Shown here: positions 43,210 to 51,320 of the stretch, one piece after another
Position numbering within the stretch: position 1 is the stretch's first letter
Layout of the letters: each line of letters begins with the position of its first letter
Source of the DNA: Hellea sp965224755
Lineage (GTDB): Bacteria > Pseudomonadota > Alphaproteobacteria > Caulobacterales > Maricaulaceae
Assembly: GCA_965224755.1 (NCBI GenBank)
Contig: OZ245061.1
Location: 2,418,001-2,482,000, forward strand
Direction: 5' to 3'
DNA: 64,000 nucleotides
Translations under genes and position numbers: made by a program
The notes under the pieces: model-generated
The model's database searches: none
Told to the model about the DNA's origin: nothing
The model's input: only the letters and a program-made list of their open reading frames with translations

Positions 43210-44142
43210 TTATTCGCCTGAGGTTCGTTTAGTTTCGGCGAGAATGAACGCAAGGAAAGTATGTGCGGCCAGAGATAATTTCTTGCCATTCAAATGCACC
43301 GCATACCAGCTCCGAATCAAAGGGAAGCCTTTAACATCCAGTATCGCTATGTGGTTGCCGGCTAATTCCAGGCTGAGATTGCGGCGGGCCAGAACTGATA
43401 TTCCAAGCCCGGCCATGACACCTTGTTTTATCGCCTCTGAGCTGCCTAATTCCATATAAGGCGTGATGCTGGTTCCTTGTTTTCGAAATAGGCGTTCCAC
43501 GGCCTGCCTTGTGCCGGATCCGGCTTCGCGCACAAGAAAGCGTTCGCCTGCAAGCTGCTTGAGCGACAAATCTTGCTGCCCCACTAGCGGGTGTTGGGGG
43601 TGTGCCACCACAATCATTTCATTGTTCATAATTGGATAAGCCTTAACAGGCAATTCAGACGGTACTTGCCCCATAATCAATAAATCATCCCAATTTGACT
43701 TCAACCGCTTCAACACTTTATCCCTGTTGGTGACGGTTAACCGGGGCTGAACTTCGGGGTATTGAGCGATGAAAGCCCCCAAAAGGTGCGGCATAAAGTA
43801 TTTGGCAGTGGTGATGACCGCGATGCGCAACTCGCCCTTAACCTCACCCCTAAGCGTGTTGGTCAGGTCATCAAGGGCGGCAATTTGGCCCAAAATTTTG
43901 CAAATGGTCGTATAGACTTCGCGCCCTGCACTAGTCGGATACGATGTTCGTCCCACCTGTTCAAGCAAAGGCAAGCCAAGGGATTGGCTGAATTTCTTAA
44001 CCTGCATCGATACGGTGGGCTGCGACAGGTTTAGCTCTTCGGCTGCGAGTGTGAAGCCGCCAAGTCTGACAACTGTTTCAAAAATTTGCATTTGGCGTAA
44101 TGTAAGATTTCTAACAAGGGCATTGCGGCTTGGGTGTTCCAT
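43210..44142 (-). CDS. cbbR: LysR-family regulator CbbR
   Basis: Transcriptional regulator of 310 residues with an N-terminal HTH (LRQMQIFETVVRLGGFTLAAEELNLSQPTVSMQVKKF, about residues 15-51) and a LysR effector-binding domain (GELRIAVITTAKYFMPHLLGAF; FLVREAGSGTRQAVE). It is divergent from cbbL with a 117-bp shared promoter region, the classical arrangement for CbbR, which activates Calvin-cycle genes in response to metabolites. The assignment as CbbR rests on this position and family type. Confidence 0.92.
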   Translation of the reverse strand: MEHPSRNALVRNLTLRQMQIFETVVRLGGFTLAAEELNLSQPTVSMQVKKFSQSLGLPLLEQVGRTSYPTSAGREVYTTICKILGQIAALDDLTNTLRGEVKGELRIAVITTAKYFMPHLLGAFIAQYPEVQPRLTVTNRDKVLKRLKSNWDDLLIMGQVPSELPVKAYPIMNNEMIVVAHPQHPLVGQQDLSLKQLAGERFLVREAGSGTRQAVERLFRKQGTSITPYMELGSSEAIKQGVMAGLGISVLARRNLSLELAGNHIAILDVKGFPLIRSWYAVHLNGKKLSLAAHTFLAFILAETKRTSGE

Positions 44143-44152
44143 ATACTAACCT

Positions 44153-44214
44153 CTATACATTCTATAGAAACAATTGATTTTCTTTATAGTGCGATTGCCG
44201 CTTATAGTCTATAG
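44153..44214. promoter_or_regulatory. cbbR-cbbL intergenic operator region
   Basis: A perfect dyad CTATA-N5-TATAG (44153-44167) contains the T-N11-A pattern of LysR-family sites. CTATAG-like words recur at 44209-44214 and TTATAG at 44184-44189 and 44202-44207. A possible cbbL -10 is TATAGT (44203-44208), with a poor -35, as expected for an activator-dependent promoter. Role as the CbbR operator is inferred. Confidence 0.55.
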
Positions 44215-44259
44215 CGTGATGACTTGGTCATTATTAAAACCGAATGAGGAGAACCTTTT

Positions 44260-45678
44260 ATGGCCAAATCGTATAAAGCGGGTGTGCAGGATTACAGGGA
44301 TACTTATTGGGAACCCAACTATACTCCCAAAGACAGCGATATTCTCGCTTGCTTCAAAATCACCCCACAACCGGGCTTGCCGCGCGAAGAAGTTGCCGCT
44401 GCCGTGGCCGCAGAATCCTCAACGGGCACATGGACAACGGTTTGGACGGATCTGCTGACCGATCTGGATTATTATAAAGGCCGCGCCTATGCGATCGAAG
44501 ACGTGCCCGGGGATGACGAGTCCTATTATGCTTTCATCGCCTACCCGATGGGTCTGTTTGAAGAGGGCTCTGTGGTCAATGTCATGACCTCGTTGGTCGG
44601 CAATGTATTCGGCTTTAAGGCCGTGCGGGCCCTGCGTCTCGAAGATATCCGCTTTCCGCTGTGGTTTGTCACGACGTGCCCCGGCCCGCCCCACGGCATT
44701 CAGGTCGAACGCGACAAGCTGAACAAATATGGCCGCCCGCTTTTGGGCTGTACGATTAAACCCAAATTGGGCCTGTCCGCGAAAAACTATGGCCGGGCGT
44801 GTTATGAGGCGCTTCGCGGTGGCTTGGACTTCACCAAGGATGATGAAAACGTCAATTCTCAACCCTTCATGCGCTGGCGTGACCGTTTTGAATTCTGCCA
44901 GGAAGCTATTGAAAAGGCCGAGGCAGAAACCGGTGAGCGCAAAGGTCATTATCTGAACGTGACCGCGCCCGATGTTGAAGAAATGTTCAAACGGGCTGAA
45001 TTCGCCAAGGAAATAGGCGCGCCAATCATCATGAGTGATTATCTGACAGTCGGCTGGGCAGCCCATCAGAGCCTGTCCAAATGGTGCCGTGATAACGGTA
45101 TTTTATTACACGTTCATCGCGCCATGCATGGGGTCATTGACCGCAGCCCAAAACATGGCATCAATTTCCGCGTATTAACCAAAATGCTGCGCCTTATGGG
45201 CGGCGACCACCTGCATTCGGGTACGGTTGTGGGCAAGTTGGAAGGTGACCGCGCGGCGACCCTTGGCTGGGTAGATTTAATGCGTGATCGTTACATCAAA
45301 GAAGATCGCGCACGCGGTATTTTCTTTGATCAGGACTGGGGTCAAATGCCGGGTGTAATGCCGGTGGCTTCGGGCGGCATTCACGTGTGGCACATGCCGG
45401 CGCTGGTGAATATTTTCGGCGACGATTCCTGTCTGCAATTCGGCGGCGGCACCTTGGGTCATCCCTGGGGCAACGCAGCGGGTGCGGCGGCGAACCGCGT
45501 CTCCCTTGAAGCTTGTGTTAAGGCCCGCAATGAGGGCCGCGAGTTGGAGAAAGAAGGCAAGGACATTCTGACCGAAGCCGCCAAACACAGCCCGGAGCTA
45601 AAAATTGCGATGGAAACGTGGAAAGAAATAAAATTTGAATTCGATACCGTGGATAAATTAGATATTTCACATAAGTAG
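44260..45678 (+). CDS. cbbL: RuBisCO large subunit, Form IA type
   Basis: Carboxylates ribulose-1,5-bisphosphate in the Calvin cycle. The 472-residue protein has the N-terminal AESSTGTWTTVW, SLVGNVFGFKA, TIKPKLGLS (catalytic Lys, residue 167), GGLDFTKDDENVNSQPF (carbamylated Lys 193, Asp 195, Glu 196), HVHRAMHG (His 286), HLHSGTVVGKLEGD (His 319, loop-6 Lys 326), SGGIHVWHMP and FGGGTLGHPWGN. All catalytic residues I can place are kept. It groups with Form IA by its termini (MAKSYKAGV, FDTVDKLD) and by association with cbbQ/cbbO. Several normally invariant non-catalytic positions differ (IIMSDYLTVGWAAHQ, HGINFRVL). AGGAG precedes the ATG. Confidence 0.97.
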   Translation: MAKSYKAGVQDYRDTYWEPNYTPKDSDILACFKITPQPGLPREEVAAAVAAESSTGTWTTVWTDLLTDLDYYKGRAYAIEDVPGDDESYYAFIAYPMGLFEEGSVVNVMTSLVGNVFGFKAVRALRLEDIRFPLWFVTTCPGPPHGIQVERDKLNKYGRPLLGCTIKPKLGLSAKNYGRACYEALRGGLDFTKDDENVNSQPFMRWRDRFEFCQEAIEKAEAETGERKGHYLNVTAPDVEEMFKRAEFAKEIGAPIIMSDYLTVGWAAHQSLSKWCRDNGILLHVHRAMHGVIDRSPKHGINFRVLTKMLRLMGGDHLHSGTVVGKLEGDRAATLGWVDLMRDRYIKEDRARGIFFDQDWGQMPGVMPVASGGIHVWHMPALVNIFGDDSCLQFGGGTLGHPWGNAAGAAANRVSLEACVKARNEGRELEKEGKDILTEAAKHSPELKIAMETWKEIKFEFDTVDKLDISHK

Positions 45679-45693
45679 AAACCTTTAACATAA

Positions 45694-45726
45694 ATGTTCG
45701 CTCGGAATATTATTATTGGGCGGACA
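45694..45726 (+). promoter_or_regulatory. Hairpin between cbbL and cbbS
   Basis: ATGTTCGCTC and GGGCGGACAT can pair over 10 bp with two G-U wobbles, around a 14-nt AT-rich loop. No T-run follows. It lies in the 90-nt cbbL-cbbS spacer and may tune stability or relative translation of the two subunits. Confidence 0.45.
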
Positions 45727-45768
45727 TAAACTCACAAACGAAGAACTTAGAGATTAAGGAAACAGATC

Positions 45769-46128
45769 ATGAGTGATGTACAAGACTATGCCTCCCGATT
45801 GTCCGACCCAGACAGCCGCAAAATGGGCACCTTTTCTTACATTCCGCAATTGACCAAGGATGAATTGCGTAAACAGATGGAATATATCGTGGGCCAGGGC
45901 TGGAGCCCTGCGATTGAGCACACAGAGCCAGAGAATGCATCTGACAATTATTGGTATATGTGGAAGCTACCGATGTTCGGCGAAACTGATATTGATACGG
46001 TTATTGCTGAAGTTGCCCTGTGTAAAAAAGCCAACCCAAATAACCACATTCGCGTGGTTGGATATGACCGTTACAAACAGACCCAAGGCACAGCCTTTAT
46101 GGTACACCGCGCAGCCATCAAACTATAA
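45769..46128 (+). CDS. cbbS: RuBisCO small subunit
   Basis: Eight copies of this subunit cap the L8S8 RuBisCO. The 119-residue protein has the family segments MGTFSYIPQLTKDELRKQMEYIVGQGWSPAIEH, NYWYMWKLPMFGE and HIRVVGYDRYKQTQGTAFMVHR. The WSPAIEH and WKLPMFG motifs are typical of Form I small subunits. It lies 90 nt after cbbL and is followed by a strong hairpin before cbbQ. GGAAACAGATC precedes the ATG. Confidence 0.96.
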   Translation: MSDVQDYASRLSDPDSRKMGTFSYIPQLTKDELRKQMEYIVGQGWSPAIEHTEPENASDNYWYMWKLPMFGETDIDTVIAEVALCKKANPNNHIRVVGYDRYKQTQGTAFMVHRAAIKL

Positions 46129-46134
46129 GTCTAA

Positions 46135-46158
46135 TGAGGGCCGTCTCAACGGCCCTCA
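46135..46158 (+). promoter_or_regulatory. Perfect hairpin between cbbS and cbbQ
   Basis: TGAGGGCCGT-CTCA-ACGGCCCTCA is a perfect 10-bp stem with a 4-nt loop, 6 nt after the cbbS stop. It has no T-run, so it is more likely an RNA stability or partial-termination element that lowers cbbQ/cbbO expression relative to cbbLS. Confidence 0.65.
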
Positions 46159-46228
46159 CATCGTCCCCGAATTGAAATGCCTGAATTGAGCGCAACCCCA
46201 TACCGCACTCCCGGGCGAGGAACTTGCC

Positions 46229-47038
46229 ATGAGCAAAAGTGATACAAAACAATATATGGTCACCAAGGAACCCTATTATCGTCCTGTGGCTGATGAAGTA
46301 GAACGCTATATTGCGGCTTATGACGTTCGCATGCCGGTAATGTTGAAAGGCCCCACGGGCTGCGGGAAATCTCGCTTTGTCGAATATATGGCTTGGAAGC
46401 TGAAACGCCCGCTCATCACAGTGGCTTGTAATGAAGACATGACGGCCTCAGATCTTGTCGGGCGCTACTTGCTGGATGCAAAGGGTACAGTTTGGCAGGA
46501 TGGCCCGCTTACCAGGGCGGCGCGTTTAGGCGCTATCTGCTATCTCGACGAAGTCGTTGAAGCGCGCCAAGATACGACAGTTGTGATCCATCCGCTGACC
46601 GATCACAGACGGCAACTCCCACTAGAGAAAAAGGGTGAACAGATTGATGCCCATCCGGATTTCCAGATCGTTATTTCTTACAACCCCGGTTATCAGTCGA
46701 TGATGAAAGACCTGAAGCAATCAACCAAGCAGCGCTTTGGGGCCATGACCTTTGATTTCCCGCCAACTGAGATTGAAGTCGAAATCGTTAGCCATGAAGC
46801 CGGTATAGATGCAGCCACCGCCGAAAAACTGGTGCAGGTGGCACAGCGCTCGCGCAATCTTAAAGGCCACGGGCTGGATGAGGGCATGTCAACCCGGCTA
46901 TTGATTTATGCAGGACAGTTAATTGTCAAAGGCATCCCCGCATCAGCGGCCTGCCAAATGGCGCTAGTCGAGCCATTGACAGACGATCCGGATATGCGCG
47001 ATACGCTAGAGGCGGCGGTAAGTACATTCTTTGCCTAA
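46229..47038 (+). CDS. cbbQ: RuBisCO activase AAA+ subunit CbbQ
   Basis: MoxR-type AAA+ ATPase of 269 residues that, with CbbO, removes inhibitory sugar phosphates from RuBisCO active sites. Walker A is GPTGCGKSRF (about residues 40-49), Walker B is ICYLDEVVEA, and further motifs are ACNEDMTASDLVGRYLLD and ISYNPGYQSMMKDLKQSTKQRFGAMTFDFP. It is full length for the family. It follows cbbS after a hairpin-containing 100-nt spacer and precedes cbbO, the normal order. GAGGAA provides the ribosome site. Confidence 0.95.
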   Translation: MSKSDTKQYMVTKEPYYRPVADEVERYIAAYDVRMPVMLKGPTGCGKSRFVEYMAWKLKRPLITVACNEDMTASDLVGRYLLDAKGTVWQDGPLTRAARLGAICYLDEVVEARQDTTVVIHPLTDHRRQLPLEKKGEQIDAHPDFQIVISYNPGYQSMMKDLKQSTKQRFGAMTFDFPPTEIEVEIVSHEAGIDAATAEKLVQVAQRSRNLKGHGLDEGMSTRLLIYAGQLIVKGIPASAACQMALVEPLTDDPDMRDTLEAAVSTFFA

Positions 47039-47092
47039 TTTCCTCCTATTCGTCACCACCTCCCGCCGGCTGATGCCCTTAAGGAGTGCCTC

Positions 47093-49423
47093 ATGAGCCT
47101 TAATCTTGATGACTACCGCAAAGACTTGATTGGCGCGGCGCCGCAACTTGAAGACACGCTGGAAAATACCTTTCATGAAGCCGCGAGGGTCATGTCTCCA
47201 ACCGGGCTTAAAGATTATCTGGATGGAGCCAAGGGTATGGTTGATCTGGGCAAAAGCCCCGAACTGGTGGCGGTTTATCTGGACGAGATTCCTCAAGTAG
47301 CTAAAGAATGCGGCGAGGATGTTATCCGTGATATTGTCGGCGCAGTTCTGAAACTCTCCTCCATGACGTCCGGTGTCGTCCTGATCCGCATGCTCTCCAC
47401 CCTCCCGGGTGTGGCCAACCGCTTGGGCGACCCTGATTTACTGCGCAGCTATTTGTCTTTACTGCACCGATTATCGGCACGCGCCCCGCGTGGACTGCGC
47501 CCTATGTTCAATGTGATGGATGAGCTTTTAGCTAAGCTCACGCTTACAGGCCTGCACCGTTGGGCTGATTTCGGGGCCGAGGCGTACCGTTTGGATCTGC
47601 CTAAACAGGCTGATTATTTCGGCTTGAAAAGCGAAGATTCCCGCGCAGTGCTCAAACAAGAACGCCGGGGAACTTTGTTTATTGACAGCCAGCGCCGGTT
47701 GAATTTTTACCTTCGTGCCTTTTGGGCTCGGGATTTCTTCCTGCGCCCCAGTGCCAGTGATTATCTCGGTTTTCGTCCCTTTATAGAAGGGGGGGCAATG
47801 CATCTGCCCGATGCGGTCGATGATAGGGAAGGAATGGCGGGGCTGGATTTTTACCGTGCAATGTGTGCTCATATGGCAGCGCATATCTGCTATACGGACG
47901 AAGCGCCTTCGGCTGAAGCGCTGGCTCCGGCGCAGTTGTTTTTTATTGCTTTCTTTGAAGATGCGCGCGTAGAACATTGCGCTATCCGCGAGTTTCCCGG
48001 CTTTCGCAATATGTGGCTGTCGCTAATGCCTAACAGTCCTAAAGACAGTTATGAACACCCCACTATGGGTCTATTGGAAAAGACTGCGCGCGGTCTTTTG
48101 GATCCGGGGCAGACAAGCGGCGATACCGAGATTGATGCTTTAGTCACACGCTTTCACGCAAATATCGACCAAAACCAGAGAAATAGCGCCTTTAGTTGGG
48201 GCATGGGTCTGGAGTTGTTCAACCTACTATCTGCGCGCCGTGATGTGCCTAGCCTGCGCATCCTCGAAAGCTTGGCCATCCCTTACCGCGATGATAATCG
48301 CTATATCTGGGACATGGACGGCATAGACTGGAGCGCAAATGCGGCCTATCTTCCCGAAAGGCATGGGCAGGTGCGCCGCAACGTCAATGTCATGGAAATG
48401 GTCAACGAGGTCGAGGTCGAATATGCCGGTGATGACGCCCAAGAAATATGGGTTCTATCCACCGAACTATTCCCCTATGAGGACGATGGCATTTCCTATA
48501 ATCAAATGGAAGGCAAGGAACCGGTTTCCGATCCGTTCCATTATCCCGAATGGGATTACCGCGTGCAATTGCACCGTCCGAGTTGGTCGACTGTTTTTGA
48601 ACGCCGCCAAGGCCGGGGCGATCCTGAAATTATCAATAAGGTTTTAACCGACCATAAGGGCGTTAGCCACCGCATCCGGCAGATTATCGATCGCTTGCGC
48701 CCGCAAGGTATCTCGCGCGAGCGGCGGCTGGAGGATGGCGATGAGCTTGATATTAATGCTGCGGTCGAGGCCATGGTCATGATCCGGGGTGGCTTGCAAC
48801 CCGATACACGTATCAATATGCGTAATGTCATCAATCACCGCGATTTAGCGGTTGTGATATTATTGGATTTGTCGGAATCCACCAATGAAATGGTGCGCGA
48901 TTCCGACAAAACGGTGCTTGATTTAACTCGCGAAGCCTCAGCGTTGGTCGCAACAGCGATTGACGGTATTGGCGACCCCTTTGCGATCCATGGCTTTGCT
49001 TCGGACGGACGGATGGATGTGCAATATTACCGTTTCAAGGATTTTAGCCAGCGGCTCGATGATGATGTAAAAAGCCGCTTGGCAGGTATGAAGGGCGGCC
49101 TTTCCACCCGTATGGGCACAGCCATGCGCCATGCTGGGCATCATTTGACGCAACGCAATGAAAAGCACAAATTACTGTTGATCGTCACCGATGGCGCACC
49201 CGCTGACATTGACGAACGCGATCCACAATATTTACGTATGGACACTCAGAAAGCGGTGCATGAATTGAAAAAAACCGGAGTTTTAAGCTATTGCCTGACA
49301 CTGGACCCCGAAGCTGATAAATATGTGGAACGCATTTTTGGAGCCAATAATTACACCATTATTGATCGGGTAGAGCGCCTCCCCGAGAAATTACCACGCT
49401 TGTTTATGTCCTTGACGAGTTAA
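47093..49423 (+). CDS. cbbO: RuBisCO activase adaptor CbbO (VWA domain)
   Basis: Adaptor of 776 residues that links the CbbQ hexamer to RuBisCO. The long N-terminal region (about residues 1-560) is typical of CbbO/NorD-like proteins. The C-terminal VWA domain carries the MIDAS motif DLSEST (VVILLDLSESTNEMV, about residue 585), with LSTRMGTAMRHAG and LLLIVTDGAPADIDERD completing the metal site. AAGGAG precedes the ATG at good spacing. It ends the cbb run; no terminator is obvious afterwards. No carboxysome or phosphoribulokinase genes are in this window. Confidence 0.95.
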   Translation: MSLNLDDYRKDLIGAAPQLEDTLENTFHEAARVMSPTGLKDYLDGAKGMVDLGKSPELVAVYLDEIPQVAKECGEDVIRDIVGAVLKLSSMTSGVVLIRMLSTLPGVANRLGDPDLLRSYLSLLHRLSARAPRGLRPMFNVMDELLAKLTLTGLHRWADFGAEAYRLDLPKQADYFGLKSEDSRAVLKQERRGTLFIDSQRRLNFYLRAFWARDFFLRPSASDYLGFRPFIEGGAMHLPDAVDDREGMAGLDFYRAMCAHMAAHICYTDEAPSAEALAPAQLFFIAFFEDARVEHCAIREFPGFRNMWLSLMPNSPKDSYEHPTMGLLEKTARGLLDPGQTSGDTEIDALVTRFHANIDQNQRNSAFSWGMGLELFNLLSARRDVPSLRILESLAIPYRDDNRYIWDMDGIDWSANAAYLPERHGQVRRNVNVMEMVNEVEVEYAGDDAQEIWVLSTELFPYEDDGISYNQMEGKEPVSDPFHYPEWDYRVQLHRPSWSTVFERRQGRGDPEIINKVLTDHKGVSHRIRQIIDRLRPQGISRERRLEDGDELDINAAVEAMVMIRGGLQPDTRINMRNVINHRDLAVVILLDLSESTNEMVRDSDKTVLDLTREASALVATAIDGIGDPFAIHGFASDGRMDVQYYRFKDFSQRLDDDVKSRLAGMKGGLSTRMGTAMRHAGHHLTQRNEKHKLLLIVTDGAPADIDERDPQYLRMDTQKAVHELKKTGVLSYCLTLDPEADKYVERIFGANNYTIIDRVERLPEKLPRLFMSLTS

Positions 49424-49601
49424 AATCCGTACGGGACTGCCTAGATTCGCCCGCATAGACATAAGTGTCAGATGAAAACCTTAAATCTCAAACACCCTCT
49501 CCCACGCACTTCTGTACCAAGCCTGCCGTTAGAGTCAGCCCGCGCTTAATGCAAAACCCTTTGCGTTGATCCCTCTCCTAACATTTACCTCTTGATTAAA
49601 T

Positions 49602-49637
49602 TATATTTCTTTCCTATATTTCTGTTATGACAGAAAT
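49602..49637. promoter_or_regulatory. Operator-like dyad centred on the start codon of the GbsR-type gene
   Basis: ATTTCTGT-TATG-ACAGAAAT (49618-49637) is a perfect 8-4-8 inverted repeat whose centre contains the ATG at 49627. Just upstream TATATTTCT occurs twice (49602-49610 and 49615-49623). This suggests autoregulation by the encoded MarR/GbsR-like dimer, with bound protein blocking transcription at the start region. Confidence 0.55.
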
Positions 49638-50202
49638 TACTAAAATAAAAGACATACCTGCTCTGAGCGCACTGCCCGAGGCTATCCAGCGCTTCATTTT
49701 GCATTGGGGCGATATGGGCAGCACTTGGGGGGTGAACCGGACTGTCGCGCAAATCCATGCGCTTTTGTTCATTATGGAGCAGCCCCTTAATGCCGAGCAA
49801 ATTACGGTTATTTTAGGTGTGGCGCGTTCCAATGTGTCCAATTCGCTCAAGGAGCTTTTAGGCTTTAAAACCATTCGCCGCGTTCCCGTTGCCGGAGATC
49901 GCCGTGATTATTTCACCGCCGAGACTGATGTCTGGGAAGTGGCCAAACGTATCGCCGCCGTGCGTAAGGCCCGCGAAATTGACCCGGCGCTGGAGACTTT
50001 GACTTATTGCCTAAAAGCGGCTGATGGCGACAGGCGCGTCTCTGCGGAACAACGAAAACGGCTGCAAGATATGGCCGATTTCACAGCAACAATGGACCGT
50101 TGGTACGGACAGATGCAGACTCTGCCGACAGGAACGCTAACGAAATTAATTAGCATGGGTGACCGCGTGGTTGGATTGCTGAATATCGGACGAAAGAAAT
50201 AA
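49627..50202 (+). CDS. GbsR/MarR-family transcriptional regulator
   Basis: Winged-helix regulator of 191 residues of the GbsR type. The N-terminal GDMGSTWGVNRTVAQIHALLFIMEQPLNAEQITVILGVARSNVSNSLKELLGF is diagnostic (HTH about residues 50-80), followed by a wing with VPVAGDRRDYFTAETDVWE. The ATG lies inside a perfect inverted repeat, which suggests autoregulation. It is followed 20 nt later by the DUF4166 gene and then a small membrane protein gene, which are its likely targets. Confidence 0.9.
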   Translation: MTEITKIKDIPALSALPEAIQRFILHWGDMGSTWGVNRTVAQIHALLFIMEQPLNAEQITVILGVARSNVSNSLKELLGFKTIRRVPVAGDRRDYFTAETDVWEVAKRIAAVRKAREIDPALETLTYCLKAADGDRRVSAEQRKRLQDMADFTATMDRWYGQMQTLPTGTLTKLISMGDRVVGLLNIGRKK

Positions 50203-50222
50203 CGCCCCACTAGGAGGGGATA

Positions 50223-50891
50223 ATGGTTGAGTTTAAATTTAAACATCAGGATTATGGCGGGCGTCCCGTTTATAATGACAATGCACTGGGTGATACTCGT
50301 TTTCGCCAGCTTTTAGGCCGCGAAAAATGGAACGCCCTCCCCGCAACCATCCGCGCCCGTTTTAGTAAACGCGTTAACGGCGGAGACAGCACAGTCTATC
50401 GCGGTTATATCGTCAAAACTGAAATGAGCGCGGCAGGCCGCCTCTTCGCCAATATCCTACGCGTCATCGGCGCGCCCCTTCCGCTGGACGGCGATAATGT
50501 TGATGCGCCTGCCATCGTCACTGTGACAGAGAACGCAGATAGCCACGGCCAATTCTGGAGCCGTCAATATGGCAGCAAAACCGGCTTCCCGCAGATTATC
50601 CAAAGCAGCAAACAATTTAGCGGCCCGACAGGGCTGGAAGAATATATCGGTTACGGCATCGGTATGACGCTCCGGCTCGCGGTCGAAGATGAAGCCCTCG
50701 TCTTTTACAGTGGCCGCTATTTCATCAGCCTCTTAGGCCGCCGCCTCTATTTCCCGAAATGGCTAAGAACGCTTCAGCTTCGTGTCGGCCACGCTGACCA
50801 CGGTGATGGCTGGTTCGAATTTAGTCTGGAACTCAAGCATAAATGGCTCGGCAAACTCCTCGACCAGCGCGTGATGTTTAAGGATGGGTGA
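50223..50891 (+). CDS. DUF4166 domain protein
   Basis: Protein of 222 residues matching DUF4166. The typical pattern is seen: a short N-terminal part (FRQLLGREKWNALPATIRARFSKRVNGG), then YRGYIVKTEMSAAGRLFANILRVIGAPLPL, and a beta-rich C-terminal part (GQFWSRQYGSKTGFPQIIQSSKQF; RLAVEDEALVFYSGRYFISLLGRRLYFPKWLRTLQLRVGHADHGDGWFEFSLEL). AGGAGG precedes the ATG at 50223. DUF4166 is often linked to GbsR-type regulators. No activity is established. Confidence 0.87.
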   Translation: MVEFKFKHQDYGGRPVYNDNALGDTRFRQLLGREKWNALPATIRARFSKRVNGGDSTVYRGYIVKTEMSAAGRLFANILRVIGAPLPLDGDNVDAPAIVTVTENADSHGQFWSRQYGSKTGFPQIIQSSKQFSGPTGLEEYIGYGIGMTLRLAVEDEALVFYSGRYFISLLGRRLYFPKWLRTLQLRVGHADHGDGWFEFSLELKHKWLGKLLDQRVMFKDG

Positions 50892-50927
50892 GATGCCCGT
50901 AAGCTCAACTTTAGAGAAAGCTTGATC

Positions 50928-51299
50928 ATGCTCCTCCTTGCAGCCATTATTCTCACGGGGCTTGGTCTCGTCCATTCTTATCTTGGGGAAAAATATTTAA
51001 TTCGGCGTTTGCTGAGGCGGGATGATTTGCCTGTTATTTTGGGGAGCGTAGAGGCGACAAAAGCCACATTGCGATTTGCATGGCATATTACATCGCTCAG
51101 TTGGTGGGGGATGGCAGGCATGCTCGCCTATTTGCAATTTTCGCAAAGCCATGCAGCGCTGGTTTTTCTTTGGATGTGCTGCGGGGTTTTCCTAGCCAGC
51201 GGTATAATCGCTCTCTGGTTTAGTAAAGGGCGGCACAAAGCTTGGATTGGGTTCCTGTTGGTTTCCGCGATGGCGGGCTACGGAGCCCTCACACTCTAA
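50928..51299 (+). CDS. Small four-helix membrane protein
   Basis: Integral membrane protein of 123 residues with four predicted hydrophobic helices: LLLAAIILTGLGLVHSYLG, a segment around AWHITSLSWWGMAGMLAYL, ALVFLWMCCGVFLASGIIALWF and AWIGFLLVSAMAGYGAL. The charged loop KYLIRRLLRRDDLPVILG is conserved-looking. The ATG at 50928 has GAGAAAG 7 nt upstream; a TTG two codons earlier is an alternative. It follows DUF4166 and is probably co-transcribed with it and the GbsR regulator. No function can be assigned. Confidence 0.75.
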   Translation: MLLLAAIILTGLGLVHSYLGEKYLIRRLLRRDDLPVILGSVEATKATLRFAWHITSLSWWGMAGMLAYLQFSQSHAALVFLWMCCGVFLASGIIALWFSKGRHKAWIGFLLVSAMAGYGALTL

Positions 51300-51320
51300 T
51301 CTGGCCTCTAATCAGGCGCT

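Noticed and set aside
44260..45678. Loss of the phosphate-binding His (spinach His327) in CbbL
   Set aside because: On first reading the Asn in HGINFRVL seemed to replace it, but counting back from the loop-6 Lys shows the equivalent is His 319 in HLHSG, which is present. The Asn corresponds to a conserved but non-catalytic His.
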